Below are positions 23,180 through 35,638 of a DNA stretch of 64,000 nt, one piece after another; position 1 is the stretch's first letter, and every line of letters begins with the position of its first letter. The stretch comes from Marisa cornuarietis (Eukaryota > Mollusca > Gastropoda > Architaenioglossa > Ampullariidae), in the NCBI GenBank assembly GCA_004794655.1, contig SMMW01000614.1:5292501-5356500 (forward strand), in the 5' to 3' direction. The position numbers and the translations under genes were made by a program. The notes below the pieces were generated by a model. The model was not told the origin of the DNA, searched no databases, and worked only from the letters and a program-made list of their open reading frames with translations.

Positions 23180-26100
23180 TTAGATATAGCAGTTGAGGAT
23201 GCTCTCGTACAGCTCTTGCTTGCCTGACACTCGCTGAGGCTCTCCCTGCTCCTGTACATACGCCTGCAACATTGGAGAATGTGAGAAGTCAGGTTCGTGT
23301 GTCTGAAAGCGCACAGCGTGTTTGTGGGTACGTGTCGAGATTTTCAATAGAAGGGAAGCAATTGTCTTCGCTCGACACTGTACTCAAAAAGATTTTTCTC
23401 CCTTAAAAAGATTACCGCATTACACATAGGACGTAAACACTGACACTCCATCTTGAGCGAACACGCGCGCGCCACACACACGCAGAGAAAAGAGAAGTAT
23501 TCACCTCGCAGTCCTCTAGGGTGGCTTCTCCGCTGGCAATTTTCGCTCCTATGCCGCTGTTGAAGCTGCTGTATCTCTCCTGTAACATGTTAACTTACCA
23601 GCTGAGAGACTGACATCACTGGGTAGCTAGCGAAATACTGTCGCAAGACTTTATCTCGTCACCCGTTATCTCGCCAACCCCACACTTTGCAGCAGAATAG
23701 ACTGTGTCCCAAGTTACATCACCCCCTCCCCAGTCTCCGGTCATAGATCACATACCCTCTTTATGTCGTAACCCTCGCCTCTTGCCCAGAATAGAATGGC
23801 GGCAAAAGAACGAATTGCGACTGCATTTCACCAATCATATCTATATCTCTCTCGTTATAAAAGTTAACGCATTAGCTGACCATTGCACATCACTGGTTAA
23901 TTACCGAGCAGTTAATTACTGTCGCTAACTGCCGAGTAGCTCAAACTACGGCTTCGCATCTTCACCACTTAACGATTTCACAGATGCAGGTTTTTATTAC
24001 GAAATCATGCTAAGTAACAAGAATTCTTGGCAACTGGTTAAGAAACAACTCACCCCAAAATAATCTACCAACTTAATATTTAGAACGCCGTATGTCGAAA
24101 TATAAGAGTTCAGCGCTTAAAAAAGCACGTTAGAATCTAAATGTGTCGTACTTGACATGCGAGAAATGAATATAGGCCAGTTAACTGTCGCTTGTAATGA
24201 CTGTTTCTTGGTACAATCTTACTGAAAGATCGACGCATTCTCCCTATGTTGATTTCCATGTATGTTCAAGTGAATTATACTCACCTTGACATACCGGGGC
24301 AACACATTGTCCTCGAGAATTTTGGCGGCACATCTCAACCCGCGGGCCAGAGTATCCATGCCACCTGCAACGAGTGTAAACGGTCTTTTATTATTGTGAA
24401 CATGAACGGTGAAAACGATTACTTCCGCTCCACTGACCATCAAAGAACATCTGCGAACGTCACTCATGCAGAAAGAACCAACGACCACTATTTCACTTGG
24501 CACCGTACCAGCGAGAGTCGATAACACCGCTACAACAGATCACATTCTGGTTAGCTCCTCTCAGCATGTGTCATGGCGACCAACTCAAGATAATGCTGCT
24601 TCATAGTCGTATTAATTATATAATCATCTACATGTATCGCAAGTATAAGCATGTGTGCTTATATGCGCACGTACTAAATGGTATACCGATATGGTGGCAT
24701 AATCAGATTAAATGGCAGTCACCTATGTGAGCAGTAAACATGTCAGCAAGCTCTGTAGACTCCCGCCGGACTTTGCAGTCGAAGTTCAAGCCTCCCGGTG
24801 CGATGCCGCCCTGTTCCAGAATGGTCTGTATGGATGAGCAATTAAGAATGAAATTCGATATTTCCTTTTGTATCCATTTAAAGCCAGCCCCTTAAGACAA
24901 CATATTGAATTCAATAAACTTTTACATGAAATCTAGACACCAGGCCAAAGCAACCTCTCCCTGCCAGTCTTCCACACACAGAAGCGAACAACTGCATCCA
25001 AAAATTACCTTTCTTAAAAAAAAACCCAGCCTAAATAAACCACTTCCAAATAGCCAACCAGTTCGGTCTTTCTGTACAATTTGTAAGGTAGATAAGCCTA
25101 TGTAAATCAAAGCATTTTGTGTGAAAAGGTTTTACATCGATCAACGAGACTAAGACAATTCCGAGAGGGAATCGTGCACACCGTACCTTAGCAACCATAG
25201 TGCAGTTGCGCACATCCATAGGGAACTGATCCGTGTCCCAGCCAAGGTCAGGTGACCCCGTGTTGGCGTCAATAGAGCCCAGAAGGCCGTAGCTGGACGG
25301 AAGTTAAAAGAAAAAGATGTAGGCAAAACAGCTTGACTGGTGCTATATTATTTTAGCAGGAAACGGCGGCGCTAAACCAGACTGCTTTTTCTTTAAGGTA
25401 CTTGGAAGTATTTACAACATACAGACACAAGCTATTAAAGGAAAATTCTGGAAGCATTCTGACAAGATACGTACGCAGACGCCATGATGATATCGTGTTC
25501 GTAGGAATGGCCCGCAAGCGTTGTGTGGTTAGGCTCGATGTTAAGCTGTAGCCAGAAAGAACAAGTTTGTAATGCGAAACTTACAGAAATCGAAACTTTT
25601 AATCAAAGTCATCTGTTATGGTTGTGACACAGATTTACACTTGCTGTTGATTTAAAAAAAAACAGAAAAAGTGCATGTGGCTATTGTCCCTCTTTCCTGG
25701 TGGGCCGTATGTATTGAGGACGGCCACTCATAACTGATTAGCTTGCGACAAAACTAAAACCGGAAGTTGTGTGGCGAGCCATCACAGCACAACTCGCCCT
25801 GTAGTCGAGTCACGTGACAACTGGATGTTCGCGCTGGTGGCCGTTTACCTTGACTTCGCTGTCCAGCCCGTAAGTCTTGAGGAAGGCAATGACCGTCATG
25901 GCGTCTGCAAGCAAATTGCAGGCGATTACTGTGCACGGTTACAGACATGTGGCTGGGGCTCATAGTAAGACAGGTATATATGGCATTGTGGGTTAGATAA
26001 CTACATAGGTTCTGGACCTGCAGAACCAAACGGCGTATTTTGGGGACTAATCCCGGCACCGCGGGAGCGTCTTCTCCGTTATAGATATCGATGGCAACCC

Positions 26101-29100
26101 GTTCTACAGTCTTCGGCGAGTGAAAGATTTTGGTTTATATATAGATATCGAAGGCATTCTGGGCTAGACAGATGCAGACCGCATCGTAGGAAGAAAGCAA
26201 GAGGGGGAAAAGCCTACCAGATAACCGCAATATGCACACATCACGTAAAAGTGGCGTAATGGCATTAACTGACGTTATTCCTCACCGTAGTCGTACTGGT
26301 GCTTGCTGGGCTCTTTGGGCTTGGGCTCGATCAGAAAAACTCCGTTGAACCCGATTTTCTTTTTGTAAGCTGTTAAGCCCAAGCATGCAAACAAACGAGA
26401 AGTTAATGATCAAACTTTCAATCGTAACAAATCAAATACTTTCTGACGCAATCCTAAGTGCCTATTCCCAATAATTTTGATAATTTTTACAACAGCACGT
26501 GTTTCATACATTTGGCAGAGCGTTAAATTATGCGCTTTAATTGCTGATCAGTGCCGACAAGGTCTTTTTGTCTCCACCGAATCACATGCAGACCTAAAGG
26601 TAAATTAGTTAAAGTCCGATAAGAACCATCGCTCGCATTAGACTGCTCTAAACAGCCCAGCTTGCTCGTTTGTGCGCGTGTCTGTGTGCGCAGATGTGTA
26701 GAAATGTGAGTGTATTGTGCGAGAACGTAACCCGTGCTGAGCTACAATTTCTTTCTCTACGAGGAGAGTTATACTCAGCAGGTAAAAATGATGCCGTGAC
26801 GTCACTGACCGACGGCCATGCGGAGAAAGGCAGCCAGGTGGTCCAGTTCCGCCCGCACGTTGGTGTTCAGCAGTGAGTGATAGCCCTCACGGCCTCCCCA
26901 GAAAACTGAAACACAGTTTAGGAAAAACTTCTTGTCCAAATCCTAAAACTCTTCAGTGAAATTTAATTTATCTCTACATTCACAATCAATCGCTTTCAAG
27001 AAATTCCCACCTATCTTCATCTATATACAGCTCAACTTTCATAAAACGGCTTAGCAGAAGATCGGAATTTTATATAGCACGTTGTTAAAACAAAAATACT
27101 AAAACAATGCTTTCTCCCTTCTCAACAACAGTCGTCAGAATTGTCACCAGAAAGCGAAAATTACTGGCGACATGTCTTTACCAATGTATCTTAAAGGACT
27201 AGTGGGGTTGCAGATGGATTTTTAATGATTTGGTTCAGTGCAATATATTTCCCCGAATCTTGAGTGAATACCTACCACTCTTCCTTCTCCAGAAACACAC
27301 TATAAACATCATGCAAAGAATTAAGAACACGATGGGAGAGCTGGGGACATAATTAAGGGTCTATATGTACAAACGTGATGTCATAATTCAGACCATTTCT
27401 GTGCACGGTGATTTTTGTAGGCGTGTAACTGGAGAATGGAGAGTGGCTATTCACCCAGATTTTGGTAAATAGTATCTTGCACAAAGCTTTACCCATAACG
27501 CTTTAAAATGCGCCTCCTTTTAATGATCCAGACTGAATTGGAAAAACAAATGATGCTCACGTGTTATCAACAAGAATAACTGTCACAGCAATCTAATTTG
27601 CCTTCTCTGAAATTAAATTACTATAAATTGACTTCTTACCAAAGTTCTCCGCGCCCAGCTTTTTGGCTATGTCCAGTCCTTTCTTCACCTGGGCAGCGGC
27701 AAATGCTACCACGTGGGCATCTGGGTTTGTGGCGGCACCATTCATATACCTGTCGAAACGCCGCAGATCTAACTCTTAAGTCTACTATGGAGCGTCTCTC
27801 TCTCCAACTCTCAATCTCTCATAGAACGTCAGTCTCTCTCTCGCCAACTCTCAATCTCTCATAGAACGTCAGTCTCTCTCTCGCCAACTCTCAATCTTGT
27901 CATGGAACATCTCTCTCGCCAACTCTCGATCTGTCAAGGAACGTCAGTCTCTCTCTCTCGCCAACTCTCAATCTGCCATGGAACATCTCTCTCGCCAACT
28001 CTCGATCTTTCAAGGAACGTCAGTTTCTCTCTCTCTCTCTCGCAAACTCTCAGTCATGGAACGTCAGTCTCTCTCGCCAGCTCTCAATCTGCCAGAGCCG
28101 TACCCCCTCCCACTATCCTTAGACTAAAATGAGAAATGATGGAAATCTTGAATATATTTCATTTAAATTACACGCAATAAGTACATATTCACACACGTAT
28201 ACATGTAATACCGTACATAAATGCCCGTATAATACTGTACATCTACAAAGCCTCTCTTCACTCACCGAGGACTTGAGAACAGGTTGCAAGTTGCCCACAA
28301 CAGTTTCACGCCAGTCTTGTTCTGCAGCTCCAGAGCCAAGTCTGTGATCTCGTCCAGGTTTCTGGCCGACTCCTCTACTGTGGCGCCCTCGGGAGCGATG
28401 TCCCTGCAAACGTATCCCCAGAAAGTCGTCAGTGAAGCCTGTGATAGCTGCGCTGATGGATGAGAGATGAGAAGCTATGCATGGTCCTCTGTACGATACT
28501 AATGCTCGCGTTAGCAGCATGGGGTCAGGTGCACTCGCTCGGTAGTTAAAGTAAACAGCCAGCCGATTAACTCAAGCTCACACTAGGTCCCTTAAACTGA
28601 TTTAAACTAGGCACGTTCCAGTTCGCATGTACTACACTATACAGCTGGCCATTTTTAACCAGGTCATTGCAACTAGCCTTTTCTCTTACTCTTTAATCTA
28701 CCCAAATTATACAGCATATATCAATATTATATTTATATTAGACAAAAGAAGCATTTTACTTCTACGCCTGACGACTGTACCTTTACTTAGTAAAAAAAAA
28801 GTTAGGGGAAATTATTTTAAATAGTTTTCTTATCGATCAGGTATGTGAAATAACGTGAAAGTTTAGGTATCTGTAACGTATGAAATGGAAAAAAATATAT
28901 GTAAAACTTATAACCACAATTATAACATTGCGCAGACCATACCAACCATATTTCTTTAACATCTTTTCCCGAGCTTATTCAGAACAGTTACACTTAGTTG
29001 TAAGCTAAAGTGTCCTCAAGCTTTGCGTAGCTTTCTCCGTGCAACTAGCATACCCTTCGCTCTTAGCACAAGATAAATTTCAAGATTTAACTGAAGTGGC

Positions 29101-29415
29101 CTCAGCACTACTGAAAAATTAGCCGAGGTCTCGTATATTTTGCAAGTTTCGGCAAGAGATGTAGGTTGCAGGTCCAAAAGTCAAGGTCGAACGGTTATGC
29201 AGCATAGCATAGCTTTCCCGTAACCAGGTCGGTACTTTAACGAAGCTGTTAACTGAACTGATATTATGACCATGGTCCGATACTGATTTTCCCCTTGATA
29301 ACATGTTAACCCTCTGCAAGAGTCATGAAGAATTAAGCTGTTTGCCGCTCACACCTATCGAAACTGGTTTATGTTACCCCATTGTCTGGCCATGGTATAA
29401 AAACTGCGGTGTGTC

Positions 29416-29446
<31 letters not shown>

Positions 29447-32400
29447 TTGTGTGTATCTATATCATGGGTTAAAATCTAGACCCTTGTAAAAACACGTCTT
29501 GATAAAGGACGCCATGACATTTTTTTCACTATTTATCAAGTTCAGGTTGACGATTATAATTAATGATAATGCCTCTTCACCACCTTTGCTGCAAACGACG
29601 GAGATGTACTAATCGAGTTTGACCCTGCGTAACGAAGGGAGAGAACTATTTCCACCGAGACTCTGACGATGGATGAGAATAAACGAGAGGTCACCACAGA
29701 TACAGCTGCTGCAGACGGAAAAGTGGAATGTGCGAACTGGATCCATGATATGTTCAGAAATTACACGACATATGGGCCAAAGTTGACAGTCCTCTAAACT
29801 AAAAATTAAGATTTTACTATTCGAATCCACGAAACTTACCCATCGTGAAAACTTGTCGTCATCATCTCAGTCTTTCTTGTCTTTCATTCGAGAAACTTGT
29901 TTAAATTTTAATTCAACAACGCTCACCTGTCGTGGAAGGTCCAGTATTTCACGCCGAGTTTGGAGAAAAACTCAAAGCCAGCACGCAGACGACGCTTGGC
30001 GTTGACCATCGAGTTGCTGCCGTCATCCCAAGGTCGGTCAAGTGTAGGGAAGCCGAACGGGTCGGCACCTGTCATCCACGTGCATCAAGGCGATTGTACT
30101 ATTAATCGTCAGCATCGTTAGCAAGATGTTTGCTCATTTAAAGGTAACTTGAGGGCAGTTTAAATAGTAATTTAAACGTTTGCTTCCTTGCAAGATACAA
30201 ACTTCCAAAATGCCGAATTACTTTCGGTTCCCTCGCAAAGTCCCAGAGACATTTTTTTTTAAAAGGTCAAGACCTTTCAAGCGATGATAACGCTTCAGTA
30301 GCATTCGTTCAAATCTGTTGCAATGACCGACATTCAACGGCGTCAAAAATCAGAAAGTATGTCAGTCCCGCATGCTGCCCTCTTCCAGAAGGTAGAAAAA
30401 TCACAACGCATCTTTGTCAATTCATTCGGTTTATTTTTCAACCATGCAATGCACCCTTCCTCTAATGTACTAGAGTAGAAGAAGCTGCTGTGACACACTT
30501 AGAAACATCTGTCAGTCGGCTGACAACAAAGTTATAAAAGTTTGTGTGAACACCATGCAACTCATCCCATAATCAACTCGGCGAATAGACAGTTGATTGA
30601 AGGCGAGAGCAGAGACCAAAAACTGACTGGAACACCTCGTGTATTTTTTTTCTGTGTAAAGGATACGATATAGAATAGTATTACTCGGACTCTACAACAC
30701 ACGAAAGAAATCCAGCCACACGTTATCAGAAAAGACTGCGCTAGCTTTATTTTGTGACCCACTAACATCTGCAGGGTAGGTTCAAGGTTATGTCGACCAG
30801 TGCAACAGCATAAGATGTCGGCATGATGAAGCTTGGGTTGGGGTGCGTCATCGACCGAAACTGAGGAAAGCCAGAACGAGCGAGAGGTTTGTACAAAGCA
30901 GTTATTATAGTCGTGGGTATTTCTCCCAAAGGTTACAATATCTTCCTCGGACATGCTATCTAATTTCTTCAGATGGAGATAAGATCTTTGCCCTCGCCTT
31001 TTTGTTTAGAATTTATTGACTCGATACCCGGTTGTGTTACTTTCAGTTGCACAACACGTTTCTAAACCTTAAAACTGTTCTAAAGAAGCAAAATCTCTTC
31101 TTAGCCATTTAGATGCATTGCAGAAGAACATACAAAACATTGTACTGACAGGACGGAAAGTCAGACTTAAACAACTTTATCTTACTTAAAGCAGTTTTAG
31201 TTTTAAAAATTCTAAAATTGTGGTGTGCACTTTAAATTATTATCTAGAGTTTAGTCCTAAAAGTGTTTAAAATTAGAAATGTGTTGTGCAACTGGCCCCA
31301 GGCCAATACATTCAACTGTATTCAGTCTATACTTAACACTCTCTTGGTTCGGAAGGCCACGATTGTGGCTTTGCCGGGTAGCACGGGCCAGGCGATTTTC
31401 ATTACTTTTTATTGCAAAGTTCAACTTTTCTCTTTTCCAAAAATGTATAGGTTTCTTGGTCTAATGTTTATCTCAGAGCAGCAATAATAAGAAACAAACT
31501 TCCCACACTGTCGTCTTCGCAGTCTTCACTTATAAGCCAGTCATTGTAATACTACATTTTTATGTTGAACCAAGAGGGTTTTAACATACCTTTCTGGCTG
31601 CATAAGTAAAGGTAGTCTTGTGACATTTTAAGGGTTTGAAGCGCATTAACCCCCCCCCCCACCCTTATCTTGGGAGCAGCATTTTGTGAAGGAGGTAAAT
31701 TGTTTATAGATTCAGAATGAACGAATGTAGAAATGAAAAATGAAAGAAAACCCCGAAGTATCTGCACACGGAGCTATAATATTTTTAATAAAATATGCAC
31801 GCATAGACACTATATATATATATATATATCAATATCTTGACAAAACAATATGGCTAAAGATCTTCTCTTATGACCCATTCAAACACTCAAGATAATTTCA
31901 GCCCTTTCCTATTCTCCCCCTTCCCCCGACAAAAAACTAGTGTATATGACACCAAAAATATTAATTTTATATCCTACCTGTCCCGCGGAAAGTGTGCCAG
32001 AAGCAGACAGAGAAACGTAGCCATTCCTCCATGGTTTTCCCCATCACCACCTGCAAAGATAACGATGCTTTTAATTTTGTTTACAGTTAGGCCATCATGA
32101 CGCCCAAACGGGTGAGCACTGTTCAAAGCAGCTGAGCTCATCGTCATGGACATCACTTCAAGGTCGTGTCTCGCAGCTGCCTGTCGAAAACCAGCTGGAC
32201 TATGAGCACATTGTCACACAGCTAGAACACTTACCTCCTTGGAGTTGTACTGTTTGAAAACGAGGCCATCCTCGGGTCCCGCATCCGGTTTGTAGGGGAT
32301 GTTACCGATTCCTGCGAACGACCAAAATGAGTCTGTCAATCTCACTTAAAAACTTGTATCTCAGAGTTGTCAGTCCTTTAGCCCTGTTGGTGCATCTGAT

Positions 32401-33182
32401 AATACTACCAATTCTAGCTTAGTTCACTCTTCCATAAGACAATATAAAAGGGCCATAAGACAAAGGGAAGGCAACACCTAATAAAGCACCCCTGTCCATT
32501 GTGTTCCTTCGGATTCTACGACTACTAGCACTGCATTTCCTTTTCTTAGTGATATGAAAGTGAAAAGTACACAAAGTGAATGCGGGCATACGAAGGAAGA
32601 CACGGCAGAACGAGCGATAAAGTAAAAAAAAAAACCCAAACAAACAAACAAACAAACAAAAAAAACAAACAAACAAAAACTAAAAAATGCAGCCATTTCG
32701 ATCTTTTTGCATGAAATCCAATACACGATTTAATTGGCTACCATGTTTAGTTATTTAGCTGTATAGGTCTCTCGTTATCAGTGCTGTGTATGTATTAGAC
32801 ATTTAACGCGAGTTGTGCGTCCTACAAATACATTTCTCGGTATCTCGCCAACTTTGAACGCATGAAGAATGCTAGGTCAAAAACTGTGTTTTGTACTGTA
32901 CACTATACTAGCTTTGCGAGTGAGAATTTCATATAACGGCCAGAGATACAGCTGCAAACTGAACGAAAAACTACGCACTGCCTTCAACTATCGCGCATGC
33001 GCCGTGACCTAACTGATCGTCTGCAAACGCTCTCAGTGCTAGGCTTTGCCCCAGTCCACAAGGAGTGCAGCAGAAGAGAAAACTTTTTTCTCACCTGGGA
33101 AAAATTCGGCGCTTTGCTGGTCGTAAGCAGCAAAGTTTTTGGTTGAGGCTTCATCACCGGAGGCGGGTGCAAACGACGACAT
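23180..33182 (-). CDS. xylA: Xylose isomerase (class II), complete, 15 exons, 460 aa
   Basis: Converts D-xylose to D-xylulose using two divalent metals; probably cytosolic, since no signal peptide is visible. Exons (minus): 33182-33095, 32311-32235, 32050-31978, 30068-29927, 28403-28266, 27749-27640, 26905-26810, 26369-26286, 25904-25849, 25545-25475, 25292-25187, 24825-24723, 24364-24285, 23579-23505, 23263-23180. All introns are GT..AG, every junction keeps phase, and the total is 1383 nt. Signatures in order are FSVCFWHTF (68-76), FHDRDIAPEG (124-133), VFWGGREGY (210-218), [17 protein letters not shown] (254-270), [13 protein letters not shown] (289-301), GSIDAN (317-322), WDTDQFP (330-336) and NFDCKVRR (361-368). 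Catalytic H125 and D128 and metal ligands E256, E292, H295, D320, D331, D333 and D363 all match the E. coli enzyme at a constant offset of 24. K258 is also present. P293 replaces the usual Ala in NIEANH. The long N-terminus marks class II. The ATG at 33182 is the only one in frame. Intron density argues against bacterial contamination. Confidence 0.97.
27786..28096. repeat. CT-rich minisatellite in a xylose isomerase intron
   Basis: Imperfect units of about 40-55 bp built from CTCTCTCGCCAACTCTCAATC plus ATGGAACAT or AAGGAACGTCAG, repeated at least six times. It lies in the intron between exons 5 and 6. Confidence 0.8.
29418..29456. repeat. (GT)n microsatellite
   Basis: GT run with one interruption, in an intron of the xylose isomerase gene. 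Confidence 0.9.
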
Positions 33183-33420
33183 GACTCTGTCCACGTTTGA
33201 GGTGTAGTGTGAGCGAGTCACGTTCCCCTTGTGCTGCCCTCGCGCTACTCACACGAGACGTCGGGCCAGAGTGCCGCCCCCTTGCGCATGCCTCGTGTGC
33301 CACGACACATGTACACTGAGCCGCTGATAAAATGCAGCTATGCATCTGTCTAGCAAGAGCACAACGACAAGTCACGTAGAACTACGTGTATAAAAGGGTG
33401 GGGGACGGGGAAGACACAAG
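33183..33420. promoter_or_regulatory. Upstream region of xylose isomerase, with a plus-strand TATA box
   Basis: About 200 bp of GC-rich DNA upstream of the xylose isomerase ATG. It contains TATAAAAG (33389-33396) followed by a G-rich stretch. The TATA box points rightward, away from xylose isomerase, so it may serve a plus-strand transcript starting near 33420. No TATA box was seen in the minus direction. Position and motif only. Confidence 0.35.
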
Positions 33421-33865
33421 AACCCTCGACTTAGAAGCAGAAGGTAGCCTTTGTCTCGCTGTGCCCTAGACTTGGTAAACATTTAAGCCTTCACTGCCAA
33501 GAGCCAGTAGGATATATGAGACCCCTTTACATTTACCATCTTCATCTTGTTTATCTACTTTTAAACAGTTGGAGTATGTATCCAGAATAATCGAGTCAAG
33601 AAGCGGAAGCATTCCATACGGTTGAATTAATAATAAACGCGATGATGCATAATTGTGTTATAAAAAGCTGTTCTGATGTCACATAACACACCCACCCATA
33701 AAACTCTTGGCAAAGTTTAGAACAAATTTGATTTGGAAGCTAGCAGTCAGTGTTCCATTTAGGCAATATGCAGCAGCATCAGATTTAAATAGTCACTTTA
33801 TCGCCTTTACATGGCCTGGGCTTAATTTTAAGAGAAGCGAACTACCCCCTCCCCCCCAAAAAAAA

Positions 33866-34160
33866 ATCATCATCATCATCCCTTGACTGATACTAGCTGG
33901 TCACCAGTTAAGCTGGCCCACCGGTACCGGTCGTCTGGGGAAGCTGGGGAATCAGGCTAGATGCAGCAGGTGACAAGACTGGCACTTAAGTCAGTCTTCA
34001 GCGGCACCGATCGAGCAGGTTCTGCAGGGAACGACTGGTCCCCTCTTTAACGTTCGCCATCTCTGTTCAACTCCGGTTTGCCGTGCCCGTTGGTGCTGAT
34101 CTGACGCTGCTCTTGTAACATTTCTACCGCGGGTAGGCCAATGTGTCCTCTGCTGCTGCC
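33866..34160 (-). mobile_element. Possible truncated LINE 3' end, minus strand
   Basis: Read on the minus strand, a GC-richer segment ends in GGGATGATGATGATGAT, a short simple repeat of the kind that closes many RTE- or CR1-like elements. The preceding bases have no intact frame. Family not identified. Confidence 0.35.
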
Positions 34161-34205
34161 TTCCTTTCATTATCATATTTGAGTCTATTTCCTTCTTCTT
34201 GACAG

Positions 34206-34341
34206 TTCAACCTGCATGATGTGCAGTTGTGGAGTTCCTAAAAGAAGACTTTATTTTCCTGCAGTATGCTATGCGTTTTTATTGCTGATCGGTGTCGATC
34301 TTGTTCAGATAGTTCTCTTACGCTTTGACTTACAGCATGTA
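34206..34341 (+). other. Possible N-terminal exon of a membrane protein
   Basis: A strong acceptor (ttccttcttcttgacag|) is followed by ATGATG at 34216 and an open frame reading MMCSCGVPKRRLYFP, then a hydrophobic stretch (AVCYAFLLLIGVDLVQIVLL) and LRFDLQHV. A good donor (gta|gtaaag) follows. A short basic N-terminus before one hydrophobic helix is typical of type II membrane proteins. I could not connect it in phase to the coding-like stretch at 35204, so it remains a candidate. Confidence 0.25.
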
Positions 34342-35203
34342 GTAAAGGAAAGTCCACTACTAAAGCCGAAAAAACATACAACTTTTAGATTACCACCACG
34401 CCAAAGAGTCCACACAACCTCTCTTTGCTATCATGCGATCATTCTCTTATTCCAAAATGTGCATTGAGAACCCACAAAAAGAAAAATTTGAAATGCAAAC
34501 CAAACAAAGTAATGCCTAATTATTTCTCTACAGGTGTGGAGCCTGAAGTAGTAGCTGACTGTGATAATAGCACGTTTAGGGAATAAACCAAAGGAGTCAG
34601 TGCAATGAAGCATAAAAGTTCTCGTCTGGGGTAAACCAGGGAGACTGAAAAGTCAAATCGTTTGTGCAGATGCGGATTTCTTTAACAGCATCGGTGAAGA
34701 AAAATATTGTAACCACTATTTAGATAAAATTTTAGTTAGACTGTATTAGAAATAGTTCGACTTAGTCAAACCAAAGTGAACCCGCGCTGACCCGTATGTG
34801 ACCGCGGCCACGGCCTCCCTCCTCCCCGTACCCAGTTGTCAAAACTCTCGAACTAACGGTTTTCGATTTTTCTCTTTTCTGAAATATGAAGAGATGTGAG
34901 TTAACAGAATTTCCTTTCTTTAGTAGATTTAACAAGTCGCATTTATCTGGTTTTGCCACATATCTTTTTACAAAGTACTATTCCTGACTTGTACCTCATC
35001 TTTATGTTGTTCAGTGTCCCTGTGTGTACCTCACTGTCAATTGGTTGTTATGTTTCCTTTTATCAAACTGTTCTGCGCAGAGAGTGCGATCCATCTTATT
35101 CGTGATTCTGCGCACTATAAGTTCGCATTATTATTATTATATGCTGCTGCTGCTGCTGCTTAGTAGTTTCACTAGTCTTGTGTTGTCATTTCCATAGATA
35201 TAA

Positions 35204-35638
35204 GAAGTGGGTGCAAAAGTGGCAGCTGATCTGGTGTGCAGTTCCAACCATCTTTGATGTACCGAATCCACCGAAATACATAGAAGATTTTTTCAGGATG
35301 GATAGCAAGAACTGTATGCGAATGGCTCCACGCCTCAGAAAACACCTAAAGTTACCAGCAGGTTTTCAACCCTTCGGGTAAAGTTTGCTTCTCACTCTCA
35401 GGTTCTGTCGCACAGCGTTGCAGCTGACATATCAACGATTGTAACTTTAGGAGTGGTATCAGAAGAGGCTTCTGAGACTGCTTTCTTTGTTGAGGAACTT
35501 AAAATTATATTCAGAAACACTGAACAGCTCCTCCACATGGACCGAGCGAGAGCTCGATTTCTGGAACGTCTTGAACAGAAATCGAGTTCGCAATTAAATA
35601 TGCTCCTCCATCAAATGCAAACGAGACAGTCTATATAG
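35204..35638 (+). pseudogene. Unrecognised coding-like stretch, frame-disrupted
   Basis: After an acceptor-like ttccatag| the sequence reads YKKWVQKWQLIWCAVPTIF, then DVPNPPKYIEDFFRM and ends LPAGFQPFG at a TAA (35379-35381). From 35402, after another cag|, a different frame is open to a TAG at 35636-35638: VLSHSVAADI through SEEASETAFFVEEL to DRARARFLERLEQK. Both have normal protein composition and the second ends in a charged, probably helical tail. The 24 bases between them have GT..AG ends but are too short for an intron and would not restore the frame. It may be a decayed gene, two exons of a real gene, or a gene with a sequencing indel. Family not recognised. Confidence 0.35.

Noticed and set aside
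27897..28132. Two Ser/Leu-rich plus-strand open frames
   Set aside because: They are translations of the CT-rich minisatellite in a xylose isomerase intron.
23180..33182. Bacterial contamination as the source of the xylose isomerase
   Set aside because: The coding sequence is split by 14 introns with animal-type splice sites, and the flanks carry the same repeat types as the rest of the window.
33039..33221. A longer N-terminus for xylose isomerase starting at 33221
   Set aside because: That codon is GTG; the first ATG in frame is 33182, with a purine at -3.
35378..35401. A 24-base intron joining the two open segments at 35.2-35.6 kb
   Set aside because: It is far below plausible intron size and the join does not restore the downstream frame.
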